The notes under the pieces are model-generated. The model saw only the letters and a program-made list of their open reading frames with translations, had not been told where the DNA came from and ran no database searches. 55,151 nt of DNA from an uncultured Alphaproteobacteria bacterium (GTDB lineage: Bacteria > Pseudomonadota > Alphaproteobacteria > Caulobacterales > Hyphomonadaceae): positions 1 to 55,151 of the forward strand of contig CAIMMO010000265.1 of the NCBI GenBank assembly GCA_903842595.1. The letters are read 5' to 3'. The position numbers were made by a program, and so were the translations under genes. Below are positions 34,815 through 43,735 of this stretch, one piece after another. The stretch's first letter is position 1. Each line of letters begins with the position of its first letter.

Positions 34815-35900
34815 ATGAGACTGCTGACATTCGGCGCATCGCTCGCTGCTATTGCGTTTGGCGCGATTGCGTTGCCGGCATCCGCGCAGCAGGCGGCGCT
34901 GCCGACATTCAGCGAACTCAAACCCTGGGACCCCTCCTACGCGGCGCCGCGTACTGCCTGGGGCGCGCCGAACCTGCAGGGCGTCTGGTCGACCGCGTCG
35001 CTGACCACGCTCACGCGCAACGCACAGAATGGTACGCAAGGGATGGGGTTGGTGATTCCTCAGGAGAAGATCGACGCGATCACCGAGAATTCGTACTACA
35101 ATGTTAGGTTGCGCAACGACAATGAGCGCACGCCCGATACGGCCGGAGCCGGCGACGGCAAGGGCGGCGGCGATGTGAAGGGCTACAACAATTTCTGGAT
35201 CGATCCGGGGTCGGAATACGCCAGGGTCAATGGCGAGTATCGCTCGTCGTGGATCGTCTCGCCGGCCAACGGACAGATCCCGTTCAACCGTGCGGGCAAC
35301 GCCGCTGCCGGCTCGCGGCTCACGAATGCGCGGGCGTCAACAAATACCGGTCCCGAAATCCGTACGCTTGGTGATCGTTGCCTCGTCTCGTTCGCCAACC
35401 AGGGCGGGCCGCCGATCACCAACGCGATGTACAACAATCACGTGCAGATCGTGCAGACGCCGGACCATGTAATGCTGCAGATCGAGATGAATCACGATGC
35501 GCGCATTGTCCGGCTGAAGACGGATGGGGAGACGGAGAGGGAACTGCCGGCCAACATCCAGCCCTGGTTCGGCGACTCGATCGGCTGGTGGGATGGTGAC
35601 ACGCTGGTTGTCGAGACACGCAATCTGCACCGACTGCAGGCCCGCGGCCGCATTCCGCTCTCGCAGGAGGGCAAGGTCATCGAGCGCTTCCGCCGCGTCT
35701 CGGACGTCGAGATCGACTACCAGTTCGAGGTGATCGATCCGGTCAGCTATACCGAGACGTGGAAAGGCCAGATGCCCATGCGTTACAGCCGGGAGCCGAT
35801 CTACGAATACGCATGCCACGAAGGGAACCACGCCCTGCCGGGCATTCTGGTTGGCATGGCGCTGGAACTGGACACGGCGCTGGAAGCGGACGGGGAGTAG
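34815..35900 (+). CDS. Secreted protein of unknown function (YEYACHEGN family)
   Basis: This is a 361-residue exported protein with a Sec signal peptide (MRLLTFGASLAAIAFGAIAL, cleavage after ASA) and a strong GGGAGGG ribosome site. It shows recurring elements known from uncharacterised proteins of sphingomonads and acidobacteria: PNLQGVWSTASLTTL, HDARIVRLKTDGE, WFGDSIGWWDGDTLVVETRNL, and the C-terminal YEYACHEGNHALPGIL. The pattern is beta-rich and may be a lipocalin-like or propeller fragment. The function is unknown. The two-Cys pattern suggests a possible disulfide. Confidence 0.8.
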   Translation: MRLLTFGASLAAIAFGAIALPASAQQAALPTFSELKPWDPSYAAPRTAWGAPNLQGVWSTASLTTLTRNAQNGTQGMGLVIPQEKIDAITENSYYNVRLRNDNERTPDTAGAGDGKGGGDVKGYNNFWIDPGSEYARVNGEYRSSWIVSPANGQIPFNRAGNAAAGSRLTNARASTNTGPEIRTLGDRCLVSFANQGGPPITNAMYNNHVQIVQTPDHVMLQIEMNHDARIVRLKTDGETERELPANIQPWFGDSIGWWDGDTLVVETRNLHRLQARGRIPLSQEGKVIERFRRVSDVEIDYQFEVIDPVSYTETWKGQMPMRYSREPIYEYACHEGNHALPGILVGMALELDTALEADGE

Positions 35901-35904
35901 GGGG

Positions 35905-36516
35905 TCAGCCGCCCGTCCGCACGCCGCGCAGGAATATCTGCACCGCCCGCCGGGCGCGGGTTTCGATCTGGTGGGGCGGCATGGTCGCATTGCTGTCGAC
36001 CATAAGGCGGAAGCCCGAGTCCTGCATCACCATGCCGAACAGCATGGCGGAGGCCTCGTCCGGGTCTTCGATCGCGTACTGGGCGCGTACGGCCGGCGCC
36101 GACAGCCAGTTGGCGAGGATTTCCCTTGGGAAGCCCTTGGGCTTGGACGCATTCATCAGCTCGGGATAGCGTCGGACTTCGGACACGATCAGCCGCATCA
36201 GCGACATCGAGCGGGGGTTGGTGAAGTGGCTGACCATCCGGACCAGCACGCCATAGAGTTCGACCTCGATGTCATCGCCGGGTTCTGGCGCCGGGAAGCG
36301 CCCCATGTCCGCGACGTTCTCGATCAGCAGGGCGCCGAGCAGTTCAACCTGGCTCTTGAATTCGCGGTAAATGGTCTTCTTGGACATGCCGGCCTCGTGG
36401 GCGACGGCGTCCATCGTTGCGTGTTCAGGCATTCCATCCAGGAAGATCTTGCGGGCGGCAGCCAATATCCGTTCCCGAGTGGGGAGGACCTCGGCCGCTT
36501 CCTGTGGAATCTGCAT
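35905..36516 (-). CDS. TetR/AcrR-family regulator of the divergent RND pump
   Basis: This is a 203-residue repressor with a TetR helix-turn-helix at residues 12-58 (TRERILAAARKIFLDGMPEHATMDAVAHEAGMSKKTIYREF). The C-terminal ligand-binding domain carries a TetR_C motif (NPRSMSLMRLIVSEVRRYPEL). ATG 36516 has GAGG seven bases upstream. It is divergent from the RND adaptor-pump operon, the classical AcrR layout, and a 22-base inverted repeat starts 25 bases upstream of its start codon. It probably represses the pump and itself until a toxic ligand binds. Confidence 0.9.
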   Translation of the reverse strand: MQIPQEAAEVLPTRERILAAARKIFLDGMPEHATMDAVAHEAGMSKKTIYREFKSQVELLGALLIENVADMGRFPAPEPGDDIEVELYGVLVRMVSHFTNPRSMSLMRLIVSEVRRYPELMNASKPKGFPREILANWLSAPAVRAQYAIEDPDEASAMLFGMVMQDSGFRLMVDSNATMPPHQIETRARRAVQIFLRGVRTGG

Positions 36517-36889
36517 CAACGCCTCAGAAGTCTTCGAAACGTGATCAGCTTAACACGATCACCATGTTTGCAGTGTATATCAGGATGATGTAGGGAAACG
36601 CCAGAGTTTCCGAGTTTGGGCAAGATGGACCTCCCCGATAAGTCCACGGCCGCCGCTGAGTTTTCGCCTGTTCCGACAGGGGAAAGCCGCGCGCGCCCGA
36701 TTTGTCGGAGAAATCACCCACCAAGTTCGATCCGGAGCTCGGGCGTGACTCCCGAAAAGGGGGCATGCACCCCAGATGCTCGCGGTGGTGTCGTAAAGCC
36801 GTTCTTCCGACCATCCTTGGATCGGGATGCGCTTTTCGGGGCTCGCGGGAAAGCGACACGGCCTCCCTACGGACGCGCAAGGACATAAG
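36517..36889. other. Regulatory gap between tetR and the RND operon
   Basis: This 373-base segment holds no supported gene. It contains a strong inverted repeat (listed separately) near the regulator and a long leader before the adaptor gene. Several short frames cross it, but none shows family character. Confidence 0.5.
36541..36562. promoter_or_regulatory. Inverted repeat, candidate TetR operator
   Basis: GTGATC (36541-36546) and GATCAC (36557-36562) form perfect arms around a 10-base spacer. Flanking AAAC and GTTT extend the symmetry loosely. Size and position between a TetR gene and its divergent pump operon fit an operator. Confidence 0.5.
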
Positions 36890-38056
36890 ATGACGAAACA
36901 GCGCACAACACTCACTTCGCTTGCGGCGATCGCCGGCGCGGGAACGCTCTTTCTGGGCCTTCACGCCTGCGGACAGAAGCCTGCGCCGGCCGAAGAGGCG
37001 GCAGCCACCTCGGCGGCCACTGCCGACGTCTCCGGCCTGCAGGCCATGCGCGTGACGCGCGTGCAGGTGCGCGATCTCGCCGAGGAGTTCGTCGCCACCG
37101 GTCGTCTGGTCGTGCGCGAGGAAGCTGCCGTTGGCTCTGAACTGCCCGGCTACCGCGTGGCCGCAGTCTATGTTGATGAAGGCGATTGGGTGAAGCAGGG
37201 CCAGGCGATGGCCAAGCTGGATGACGCGCTGCTGCAGGCCCAGATCGCCCAGGCCGAAGCAACGCTCGCGACCCAGAAAGCCTCCCTCGACTTCAAGAGA
37301 AGCCAGCTCGCCCGCGCCGAAGCGCTTCAGCAGGAAGGCGCGTTCTCAAAGGAGCTTCTCGAACAGCGTCGCATGGAAACTGCCGGCGCCGAGGCGTCAC
37401 TCGCAGCGTCACAGGCACAGGTTAACGAGATCAAGGTCCGTCAGGCGCGCATGACGCTTCGCGCGCCGGTGGGTGGCATGGTGCTCCAGCGTGCAATCCG
37501 CCCCGGCGACATCTCGGGCGGCGCTGCGACCCCTTACTTCCGCATCTCGCGTGACGGCCTGATCGAACTCGACGCTGAACTGCCTGACGCGAAACTCGCG
37601 TTGATAAAGGAGGGCGGTCCCGCCATGGTCACGCTGACCACCGGTGAGACGATTCAGGGCAGGATCCGCTTCGTGTCGCCGCGCGTGGACGCCAACACAA
37701 GCCTTGGCCGCGCCCGCATCCAGCTGCCGTTCGACAAGTCGCTGCGCCCGGGCAGTTTTGCTGAAGCGCGCTTTGGCTCCCTGTCGTCGGGCCGGGTCAC
37801 CGTGCCTGCCAGCGCCATCCGTTACGAGTCCGGCGGTCCGTCTCTCATGCTGGTCGGCGACGACAACAAGGTAAGGCAGACACCGGTCAAGCTCGGCGAG
37901 CGTTCCGGTGACTTCGTCCAGCTGATCGAAGGTCCACCTGCCGGCGCGCGTGTACTCGCAGTCGGTTCGTCCTTCACGCTCGATGGCGATGTCATCAACC
38001 CTGTGGAATATGACGCAGCGCCTGCGTCGACGCCTGCCGCCGCCAGCCCGAACTAG
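36890..38056 (+). CDS. RND efflux periplasmic adaptor lipoprotein
   Basis: This is a 388-residue membrane fusion protein of an RND pump. It has a lipobox (FLGLHAC, Cys near 27), first lipoyl half (LVVREEAAVGSELPGYRVAAVYVDEGDWVKQGQ), a coiled-coil hairpin of about 90 residues, second lipoyl half (RAPVGGMVLQRAIRPGDISGG) and beta-barrel (LRPGSFAEARFGSL). The start at ATG 36890 follows AAGGA. The protein ends in an Ala/Pro-rich tail. The pump gene follows after 15 bases. No outer-membrane channel gene is in this operon, so it must recruit one from elsewhere. Confidence 0.93.
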   Translation: MTKQRTTLTSLAAIAGAGTLFLGLHACGQKPAPAEEAAATSAATADVSGLQAMRVTRVQVRDLAEEFVATGRLVVREEAAVGSELPGYRVAAVYVDEGDWVKQGQAMAKLDDALLQAQIAQAEATLATQKASLDFKRSQLARAEALQQEGAFSKELLEQRRMETAGAEASLAASQAQVNEIKVRQARMTLRAPVGGMVLQRAIRPGDISGGAATPYFRISRDGLIELDAELPDAKLALIKEGGPAMVTLTTGETIQGRIRFVSPRVDANTSLGRARIQLPFDKSLRPGSFAEARFGSLSSGRVTVPASAIRYESGGPSLMLVGDDNKVRQTPVKLGERSGDFVQLIEGPPAGARVLAVGSSFTLDGDVINPVEYDAAPASTPAAASPN

Positions 38057-38071
38057 ATCGAGGCCTACGCC

Positions 38072-41000
38072 ATGAACCTCCCGATTTCGAGCTGGGCTAT
38101 TCGCAACCCGATCCCGGTTGTGGTCGCTTTCACGCTGCTGCTCATCGCCGGCGCCTATTCCTACTCGCGCCTGCCGATCAAGCAGTATCCCAACATCGCC
38201 TTCCCGATGGTTGTCGCAACCATCGTGCAGGAAGGCGCTGCGCCCACCGAACTCGAGAACCAGGTCACCCGCATCGTCGAGAACTCGATCGCGAGCCTGC
38301 CAAGCATCGAAGTGCTGCAGTCCAGCGTCAAGCTCGGCGTGTCGACGACCATCATCCAGTTCGAGATCGGCACCGACCTCCAGAAGGCGAAGGACGACGT
38401 CGAACAGCGCGTCAACCAGGTGCGCAACCAGTTGCCGGCGTCAATCCAGCCGCCGCTGGTCAACTCGCTCGACTTCACCGGTGGTTCACTGATGACCTTC
38501 GCGGTCTCGCACCCAACGATGACCGAGACCGACCTGTCCTGGTTCATTGACGACACCATCGCGCGCGACCTGCAGTCCGTGAAGGGCGTGGGGCAGGTCA
38601 GCCGCGTTGGCGGGGTCAACCGCGAGATCAACATCACGCTCGACCCGATCCGCATGGACGCGATCGGCGTCACCGCTGCCGACGTCAACAATGCGCTGCA
38701 GCGTTCCTACCGGAACTATGGCGGCGGCGTTACGCAGGTGGGCGGCTCCGAAATCACCACGCGTGTCATTGGCGAGACCGCGACCGTCGAGGAACTGGCC
38801 AACCTCTCCATCCCGCTGCGTGGCGGCCAGAGCTATGTGCGCCTGTCTGACGTCGCCGATGTCGGCGATGGTTCGGCCGAGATCCGATCATTTGCACGCC
38901 TCAACGGCCGGCCGGTCGTGGGCTTCGAGATCGTCAAGGTCGATACGGCGTCCGAAGTGGACGTCGAGAACGGCGCCTATGCCGCGATTGAGCGCCTGCA
39001 GAAATCGAACCCGGGCCTCCAGATCACCAAGATCTTCTCGATCACCGACGACACCAAGGCGAACTTCCACGCGACCCAGGACGTGCTGATCGAGGGCATG
39101 ATCCTCGCCGCCATCGTCGTGTTCCTGTTCCTGCGCGACTGGCGCGCGACCGTGATTTCCGCACTGGCCATGCCGCTGTCGCTGATCCCGACATTCTGGA
39201 TCATCTCGATGCTGGGCTTCTCCCTCAACGTCGTGACGCTGCTCGCCCTGACCCTCGTCATAGGCATTCTCGTCGACGATGCGATCGTGGAGGTGGAGAA
39301 CATCCAGAAACGAACGCTGGCGGGCTACACGCCATTCCGAGCCGCCATGGAGGGTGCAGACGCAATCGGCCTCGCCGTTCTGGCGACAACGGCCTCGATC
39401 GTCGTGGTCTTCCTGCCGACCTCCTTCATGGGCGGCATGCCAGGACAGTTCTTCATCGAGTTCGGCATTACCGTGGCCGTCGCGGTCGTCTTCTCGCTGG
39501 CCGTGGCGCGCTTCGTCTCGCCGCTGATGGCCGCCTACTTCCTCAAGCCCAGCAAGGCGCACCTCGATGCGCGAAAGCTTCCCGGCTACTACGAGAAGAC
39601 GCTCAAGTGGGCTCTGAAGCACAGGCTGGTCGCCTCGTTCTTCGGTTTCCTGGCGTTCGTTGGCGCGATCGCGTCCGCGATGGTGTTGCCGGCCGGATTC
39701 ATCCCGACGGAAGATCCCGGCTACATCATGTTCAACATCTCGGCCCCACCAGGCTCGACGCGTGAACAGATGCAGCGGTCTGCCACCCAGCTCAGCGAAC
39801 TGCTCGAGAGCCAGCCCGACACCAAGGACGTCTTCATCTCCATCGGTACTGGTGGCGCCGGCGGTCAGGCCGCTGCAGCCAATGGCGGCGGCGGCGGCTC
39901 CGGCATGACATCCGGCTCAGCCATTCTGGTGATGGACGACCATCACAAGATGCACACGGAAGCGCTGAAGCAGTACATTCGTCCGCAGCTTGCGCAGATC
40001 CCGGATATTCGCGTAACGGCGCTGATGAGCGGCGGCGGGCCGACCGGCTCTGATGTCAACATCCTGCTCACCAGCGAGGATGGCGCAGCGCTCGAGAACG
40101 CGCAGCTGGCGCTTCTCAACGAGATGAAGGATCTCGACGGCGTCATCCGGAATCCGCGCCTCTCGCCCGATCCGCCCGGACCCGAGCTGATCATCCGTCC
40201 GCGCACAGCGGAGGCTGCTCGCCTCAACGTTTCGACCGACGCGATCGCCCAGGTTGCGCGTATCGCGACCGCCGGCGATATCGAGGCCAACACGCCAAAA
40301 TTCTCCGAGGGTGAACGCAGGCTTGCCATCCGCGTGCGCCTGCCCAACGATGTCCGTCAGGACCTCGCCCTTCTCGGACAGTTGCGCGTGCCGACGCTCA
40401 GCGGCGGTTCGACCACCCTCAACGCGGTGGCCGACATCTCCTACGAGGCCGGACCGGGCGTTATCCAACGCTTGGACCGCCAGCGCATGGCCGCCGTCCA
40501 GGCCGACTTCGCACCTGGCGTCACGTCGGGCGAGGCGACCGAAGCGGTCGATGGCACAAAGACGATGCGAGAAATCTTCGCTGGCGAACGAACCGGCGAG
40601 GGCCTGGTCAAGCGTGCTCGTGTTGGCCAGGAACAGGCAATGAACGAGATGTTCAGCGGGATCATCATCGCGCTGCTGTCGGGAATTGCGCTGATTTACT
40701 CGGTGATGGTGCTGCTGTTCAAATCGGTGTTCAAGCCGATGGTCATCCTGTCCTCTCTGCCGCTGTCGTTCACCGGCGCCTTCGTCGCGCTGCTGATCTT
40801 CGGGAAGGCGATCGACATGCCGGTGATGATCGGTCTTGTGCTGTTGCTGGGCATTGCCGCCAAGAACGCCATCCTGCTGGTGGAGTTCGCCATCGAGTCC
40901 GAGCAGCGCGGCAACACTGTCTATGACGCCCTGTTCGACGCCTGTCGCGAGCGGGCGCGGCCGATCGTGATGACCACCGTGGCCATGTCGGCTGGCATGC

Positions 41001-41263
41001 TGCCGACGGCTCTTGGACTTGGAGAGGGCGCAGGCTTTCGTACCTCGATGGCCATCGCGGTCATCGGCGGCCTGATCTCCTCGACCGCCCTGTCTCTGGT
41101 TCTGGTGCCCGTGGTCTACACGTTTGTAGACTCGATCGAGCGCTGGGTGGGATCGTGGGCGACGAACCTCACGACCAAGCCGACCGAAGACGATCGCAAG
41201 CTGATGAAGCGCCGCAATGGAGGCTCTTCGGCGCCGGCCACGCCGGTCACGCCGGCAGAATAG
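38072..41263 (+). CDS. RND efflux pump, HAE1/AcrB family
   Basis: This is a 1063-residue inner-membrane proton-driven multidrug exporter. Typical parts are PNIAFPMVVATIVQEGAAPTELENQV at the N-terminus, SNPGLQ porter domains, the helix-4 proton-relay pair in GILVDDAIVEVENIQKR, and the second repeat with LVLLLGIAAKNAILLVEFAIE and GMLPTALGLGEGAGFRTSMA. A Gly/Ala-rich loop (GAGGQAAAANGGGGGSG) interrupts the second porter half. Length is normal for the family. With the upstream adaptor and divergent TetR gene it makes a regulated pump; the substrate range is unknown. Confidence 0.96.
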   Translation: MNLPISSWAIRNPIPVVVAFTLLLIAGAYSYSRLPIKQYPNIAFPMVVATIVQEGAAPTELENQVTRIVENSIASLPSIEVLQSSVKLGVSTTIIQFEIGTDLQKAKDDVEQRVNQVRNQLPASIQPPLVNSLDFTGGSLMTFAVSHPTMTETDLSWFIDDTIARDLQSVKGVGQVSRVGGVNREINITLDPIRMDAIGVTAADVNNALQRSYRNYGGGVTQVGGSEITTRVIGETATVEELANLSIPLRGGQSYVRLSDVADVGDGSAEIRSFARLNGRPVVGFEIVKVDTASEVDVENGAYAAIERLQKSNPGLQITKIFSITDDTKANFHATQDVLIEGMILAAIVVFLFLRDWRATVISALAMPLSLIPTFWIISMLGFSLNVVTLLALTLVIGILVDDAIVEVENIQKRTLAGYTPFRAAMEGADAIGLAVLATTASIVVVFLPTSFMGGMPGQFFIEFGITVAVAVVFSLAVARFVSPLMAAYFLKPSKAHLDARKLPGYYEKTLKWALKHRLVASFFGFLAFVGAIASAMVLPAGFIPTEDPGYIMFNISAPPGSTREQMQRSATQLSELLESQPDTKDVFISIGTGGAGGQAAAANGGGGGSGMTSGSAILVMDDHHKMHTEALKQYIRPQLAQIPDIRVTALMSGGGPTGSDVNILLTSEDGAALENAQLALLNEMKDLDGVIRNPRLSPDPPGPELIIRPRTAEAARLNVSTDAIAQVARIATAGDIEANTPKFSEGERRLAIRVRLPNDVRQDLALLGQLRVPTLSGGSTTLNAVADISYEAGPGVIQRLDRQRMAAVQADFAPGVTSGEATEAVDGTKTMREIFAGERTGEGLVKRARVGQEQAMNEMFSGIIIALLSGIALIYSVMVLLFKSVFKPMVILSSLPLSFTGAFVALLIFGKAIDMPVMIGLVLLLGIAAKNAILLVEFAIESEQRGNTVYDALFDACRERARPIVMTTVAMSAGMLPTALGLGEGAGFRTSMAIAVIGGLISSTALSLVLVPVVYTFVDSIERWVGSWATNLTTKPTEDDRKLMKRRNGGSSAPATPVTPAE

Positions 41264-41287
41264 AAAGGTGCAAGCGCGGGGGCGGGC

Positions 41288-41707
41288 CTAGTCTGCCTCC
41301 GTCTTCATCTCTCCCGCGCGCGATCCCCAGATCACGCCCATGAAGAGCCCCTTCATCCGCGGTAGCAGCAAGAAGCTCAGCCCCACCACGAGCGACGCGA
41401 TCAGGACGAACGCCATCAGGCTGGCGTCGGCGTCCTGTGTCGCGAAGAGGAAGAAAGCCGGCGAGACAAGATGGCCGACAAGCAGGATTGTCGCCCAGGC
41501 CGGAGCATCATCCGCGCGGACGTCGCCCGTCGGCTCACCGCATTCCGTGCAGGCGGCCGCAGGCGTGAGATATCCGCGCAGCAGCTTTCCGCGCCCACAG
41601 GCCGGGCAACGCAGCCTCAGGCCGCGGCGAATGGCCAGCCAGATGTCGCGGGGAGGGTGGGGTTTATCCCTGCAATCACTTGGCGCGCAGGCGGACGTTC
41701 CGTCCAT
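41288..41707 (-). CDS. DUF983 membrane protein
   Basis: This is a 139-residue DUF983 protein. An N-terminal zinc-ribbon-like segment with two Cys pairs (RLRCPACGRGKLL and AACTECGEPTGD) is followed by two membrane helices (AWATILLVGHLVSPAFFLF and LMAFVLIASLVVGLSFLLL) and MKGLFMGVIWGSRAG. The role is unknown; members are often near cytochrome oxidase genes, but not here. ATG 41707 was chosen because the longer in-frame start overlaps the PilZ gene and adds Ser/Arg-rich sequence without family character. Confidence 0.85.
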   Translation of the reverse strand: MDGTSACAPSDCRDKPHPPRDIWLAIRRGLRLRCPACGRGKLLRGYLTPAAACTECGEPTGDVRADDAPAWATILLVGHLVSPAFFLFATQDADASLMAFVLIASLVVGLSFLLLPRMKGLFMGVIWGSRAGEMKTEAD

Positions 41708-41729
41708 CCGCCGCGAGGTCGCAGAGCGC

Positions 41730-42074
41730 CTACGTCTTGACGAACTGAAGCCCGGCGGCGCCGCGGGTCTGCCAGATGACATACGCCCAGGTCTTCAGGC
41801 GCAGGGTCGGCTCCGAAACCAGGACGCGGTCGGGAAGCTGGATATCCCGCATGAACTCGACGCGGGCGCCCGTGTCGCTGACATTCTTGACGACGACGTC
41901 AACCCGCTCGCCCGTGATGAAGGCCAGCGTGGCGGCCTTGAAGGTCGGCTTGCGGTCGGAACGCTTTTCGCCCGGCGTGACGGAGGAGTAGGTCACCTCC
42001 TCCACAGGCACGTCCGCGATCTTGCGCATGCGTTGCACAAGTGGGTCGGGCTTATCGGGCGTCTTCCTGAACAT
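41730..42074 (-). CDS. PilZ-domain protein
   Basis: This is a 114-residue protein with a C-terminal PilZ-like domain: RSDRKPTFKAATLAFITGERVDVVVKNVSDTGARVEFMRDIQLPDRVLV. It has the family's N/D-x-S-x-x-G pattern (NVSDTGARV) and a reduced arginine-rich motif. PilZ domains bind cyclic di-GMP and control motility, adhesion or polysaccharide output; binding here is not assured because the R-x-x-x-R motif is not fully canonical. An in-frame GTG at 42095 is an alternative start. Confidence 0.8.
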   Translation of the reverse strand: MFRKTPDKPDPLVQRMRKIADVPVEEVTYSSVTPGEKRSDRKPTFKAATLAFITGERVDVVVKNVSDTGARVEFMRDIQLPDRVLVSEPTLRLKTWAYVIWQTRGAAGLQFVKT

Positions 42075-42231
42075 TGCTTGCGTTCTTGTTCCCACCCCGG
42101 AGAAATAATGGCCGAGATTGTTTAGTATTTTCTTGCTGGCCGTGTGGACACGACCACTGAGACCGGCAAGGCAACATGCTTTGAGCTGACCGCCTTCAAG
42201 GGGGAGGGCATCAGATCGGGGTCATGTTGCA

Positions 42232-43041
42232 TTACCCCACGGTGACGGATGTACCCCCATCCACCGGCAGGATCGCTCCGGTTATGAAGCGCGCTTCGTC
42301 AGAGCAAAGGAAAAGCGCAGCATAGGCGGTATCCCATCCCGACCCCATACGCCCCATGGGAACCCGCGAATTTCGCTCTGCCCGTAGCGTCTCGACTGAC
42401 TTACCGCTGGCTGCGGCGATACCCGTAATCGCCATGGGCGTATCCATTAGGCCGGGCATTATCACATTGCAGCGGACATTGTGCTTTGCGTTGCCGGCCG
42501 CAACCACCGTGGTCAGCCGGTTCACCGCCATCTTCGAGACTTCATACGTCACCATATGGTGCCCAGCGATGGCGGCCAGCGAGGAGATGTTACAGATCGC
42601 GCCGGACTTCTGCTGGCGCATCACGGGCAGGACATGACGAATCGTCATCGCCATCGATTTGAGGTTCAGGTCCATGATTCGGTCCCACGCATCCTCCTCG
42701 ATGGCGTGGGGCGGGGCGTCGCCGCGGCCGGTGCCGACATTGTTGACCAGGATGTCGATCCGGTTCATTCGCGCCGCCGCTTCGCGAGCAATGGCCGCGC
42801 AATCGGCGCTGCGTGTCACGTCAGCGGGGAAGGCGAACGCCTCGCCGGCTCGCGGACCGCCTTCGTCCATGATCATGCGGACGGTTTCCTCTGCGCTGTC
42901 GAGGCGCAGGTCCACGCACATCACCTGCGCGCCTTCGCGCGCGAACATGATTGCCATCGCGCGGCCATTGCCGATGGTGTCGCCCGGCGTCTGGCCGGCG
43001 CCCACGATGATGGCTGTCTTGCCAGCGAGCCGCCCCTCCAT
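42232..43041 (-). CDS. Short-chain dehydrogenase/reductase
   Basis: This is a 269-residue SDR of classical type. The dinucleotide motif is a variant (TAIIVGAGQTPGDTIGNGRAMA), followed by the acidic strand CVDLRL, the NNVGTG motif, the catalytic Ser in CNISSLAA, and the Tyr-x3-Lys pair in VTYEVSKMAV. The C-terminus has FITGAILPVDGGTSVTVG. It probably oxidises an alcohol or reduces a ketone with NAD(P); the substrate is unknown. Its ATG overlaps the stop of the upstream CMD-like gene (TGATG), so the two are coupled. Confidence 0.93.
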   Translation of the reverse strand: MEGRLAGKTAIIVGAGQTPGDTIGNGRAMAIMFAREGAQVMCVDLRLDSAEETVRMIMDEGGPRAGEAFAFPADVTRSADCAAIAREAAARMNRIDILVNNVGTGRGDAPPHAIEEDAWDRIMDLNLKSMAMTIRHVLPVMRQQKSGAICNISSLAAIAGHHMVTYEVSKMAVNRLTTVVAAGNAKHNVRCNVIMPGLMDTPMAITGIAAASGKSVETLRAERNSRVPMGRMGSGWDTAYAALFLCSDEARFITGAILPVDGGTSVTVG

Positions 43042-43610
43042 CAGAGCGTCCTGAGGTCGGTATCCACGGTCTGGCCGTCCTCGACCTGAATCCCGAAGGA
43101 GTTGAGGATCATCGACACCTGAGTGTACTGGCCGACTGTGAAGACAAGGTCCATGCACTGTCGTTCGCTGTAGTGCTTCGACAACTCCGCCCAGGACGGA
43201 TTGGAGACGAAGTGGTCGCGGTTGAGATCGTCCACCGCAGTCAGCAGCGCTCGCTCCGCGTCGGTCCAGCCATCGGCGCCCGCCCCCGTCTTGATTCGCG
43301 CGATCTCTGCTGCATCAAGACCCGACTGCAGCCCGATGCGATGATGCTGCGTCCACTCATAACCGGACTTGCAGAGCCAGCCGACGCGGAGGATGGCGAT
43401 CTCCCTGTCACGCGCCGACAGGGAATTGCGCGACATGATGTATCCGCCCCACCACGAGAAAGCGCGAAAGGCGTCGGGCGAGCGCACCAGGGTGCGGAAG
43501 ATGTTGAGGATCGATCCGTCCTTCTGGCGCGACTTGGATAGCCGCTCCACCTGTTCAGGTGTGAACTCGGCGTCCTGAAGGGGAGCGATGCGAGGCTTGG
43601 CGAGGCGCAT
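43041..43610 (-). CDS. Carboxymuconolactone decarboxylase-family protein
   Basis: This is a 189-residue AhpD/CMD-like protein with the core SARDREIAILRVGWLCKSGYEWTQHHRIGLQSGL and later WAELSKHYSERQCMDLVFTVGQYTQVSMILNSFGI. The AhpD peroxidase CxxC is absent (LCKSGYEW has one Cys), so a decarboxylase-like or isomerase role is more likely than peroxidase. AAGGAG precedes ATG 43610. It is coupled to the SDR gene and follows the degenerate acyl-CoA ligase and TetR genes, suggesting a small catabolic cluster. Confidence 0.88.
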   Translation of the reverse strand: MRLAKPRIAPLQDAEFTPEQVERLSKSRQKDGSILNIFRTLVRSPDAFRAFSWWGGYIMSRNSLSARDREIAILRVGWLCKSGYEWTQHHRIGLQSGLDAAEIARIKTGAGADGWTDAERALLTAVDDLNRDHFVSNPSWAELSKHYSERQCMDLVFTVGQYTQVSMILNSFGIQVEDGQTVDTDLRTL

Positions 43611-43735
43611 GGGGGACTCCTTCAGACTGGCTCACTGCGGACCCGAGCCAATGGAGTCTCATTCAACGAGTAAAATCCAGGCTTGTCATCCCGCACGATG
43701 CCTTTGCAGGCCGTCAATCGAAAGCGCAGGTTCGG

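Noticed and set aside
36545-36964. Frames crossing the tetR-RND intergenic region
   Set aside because: They cover the operator region and have no domain or ribosome site.
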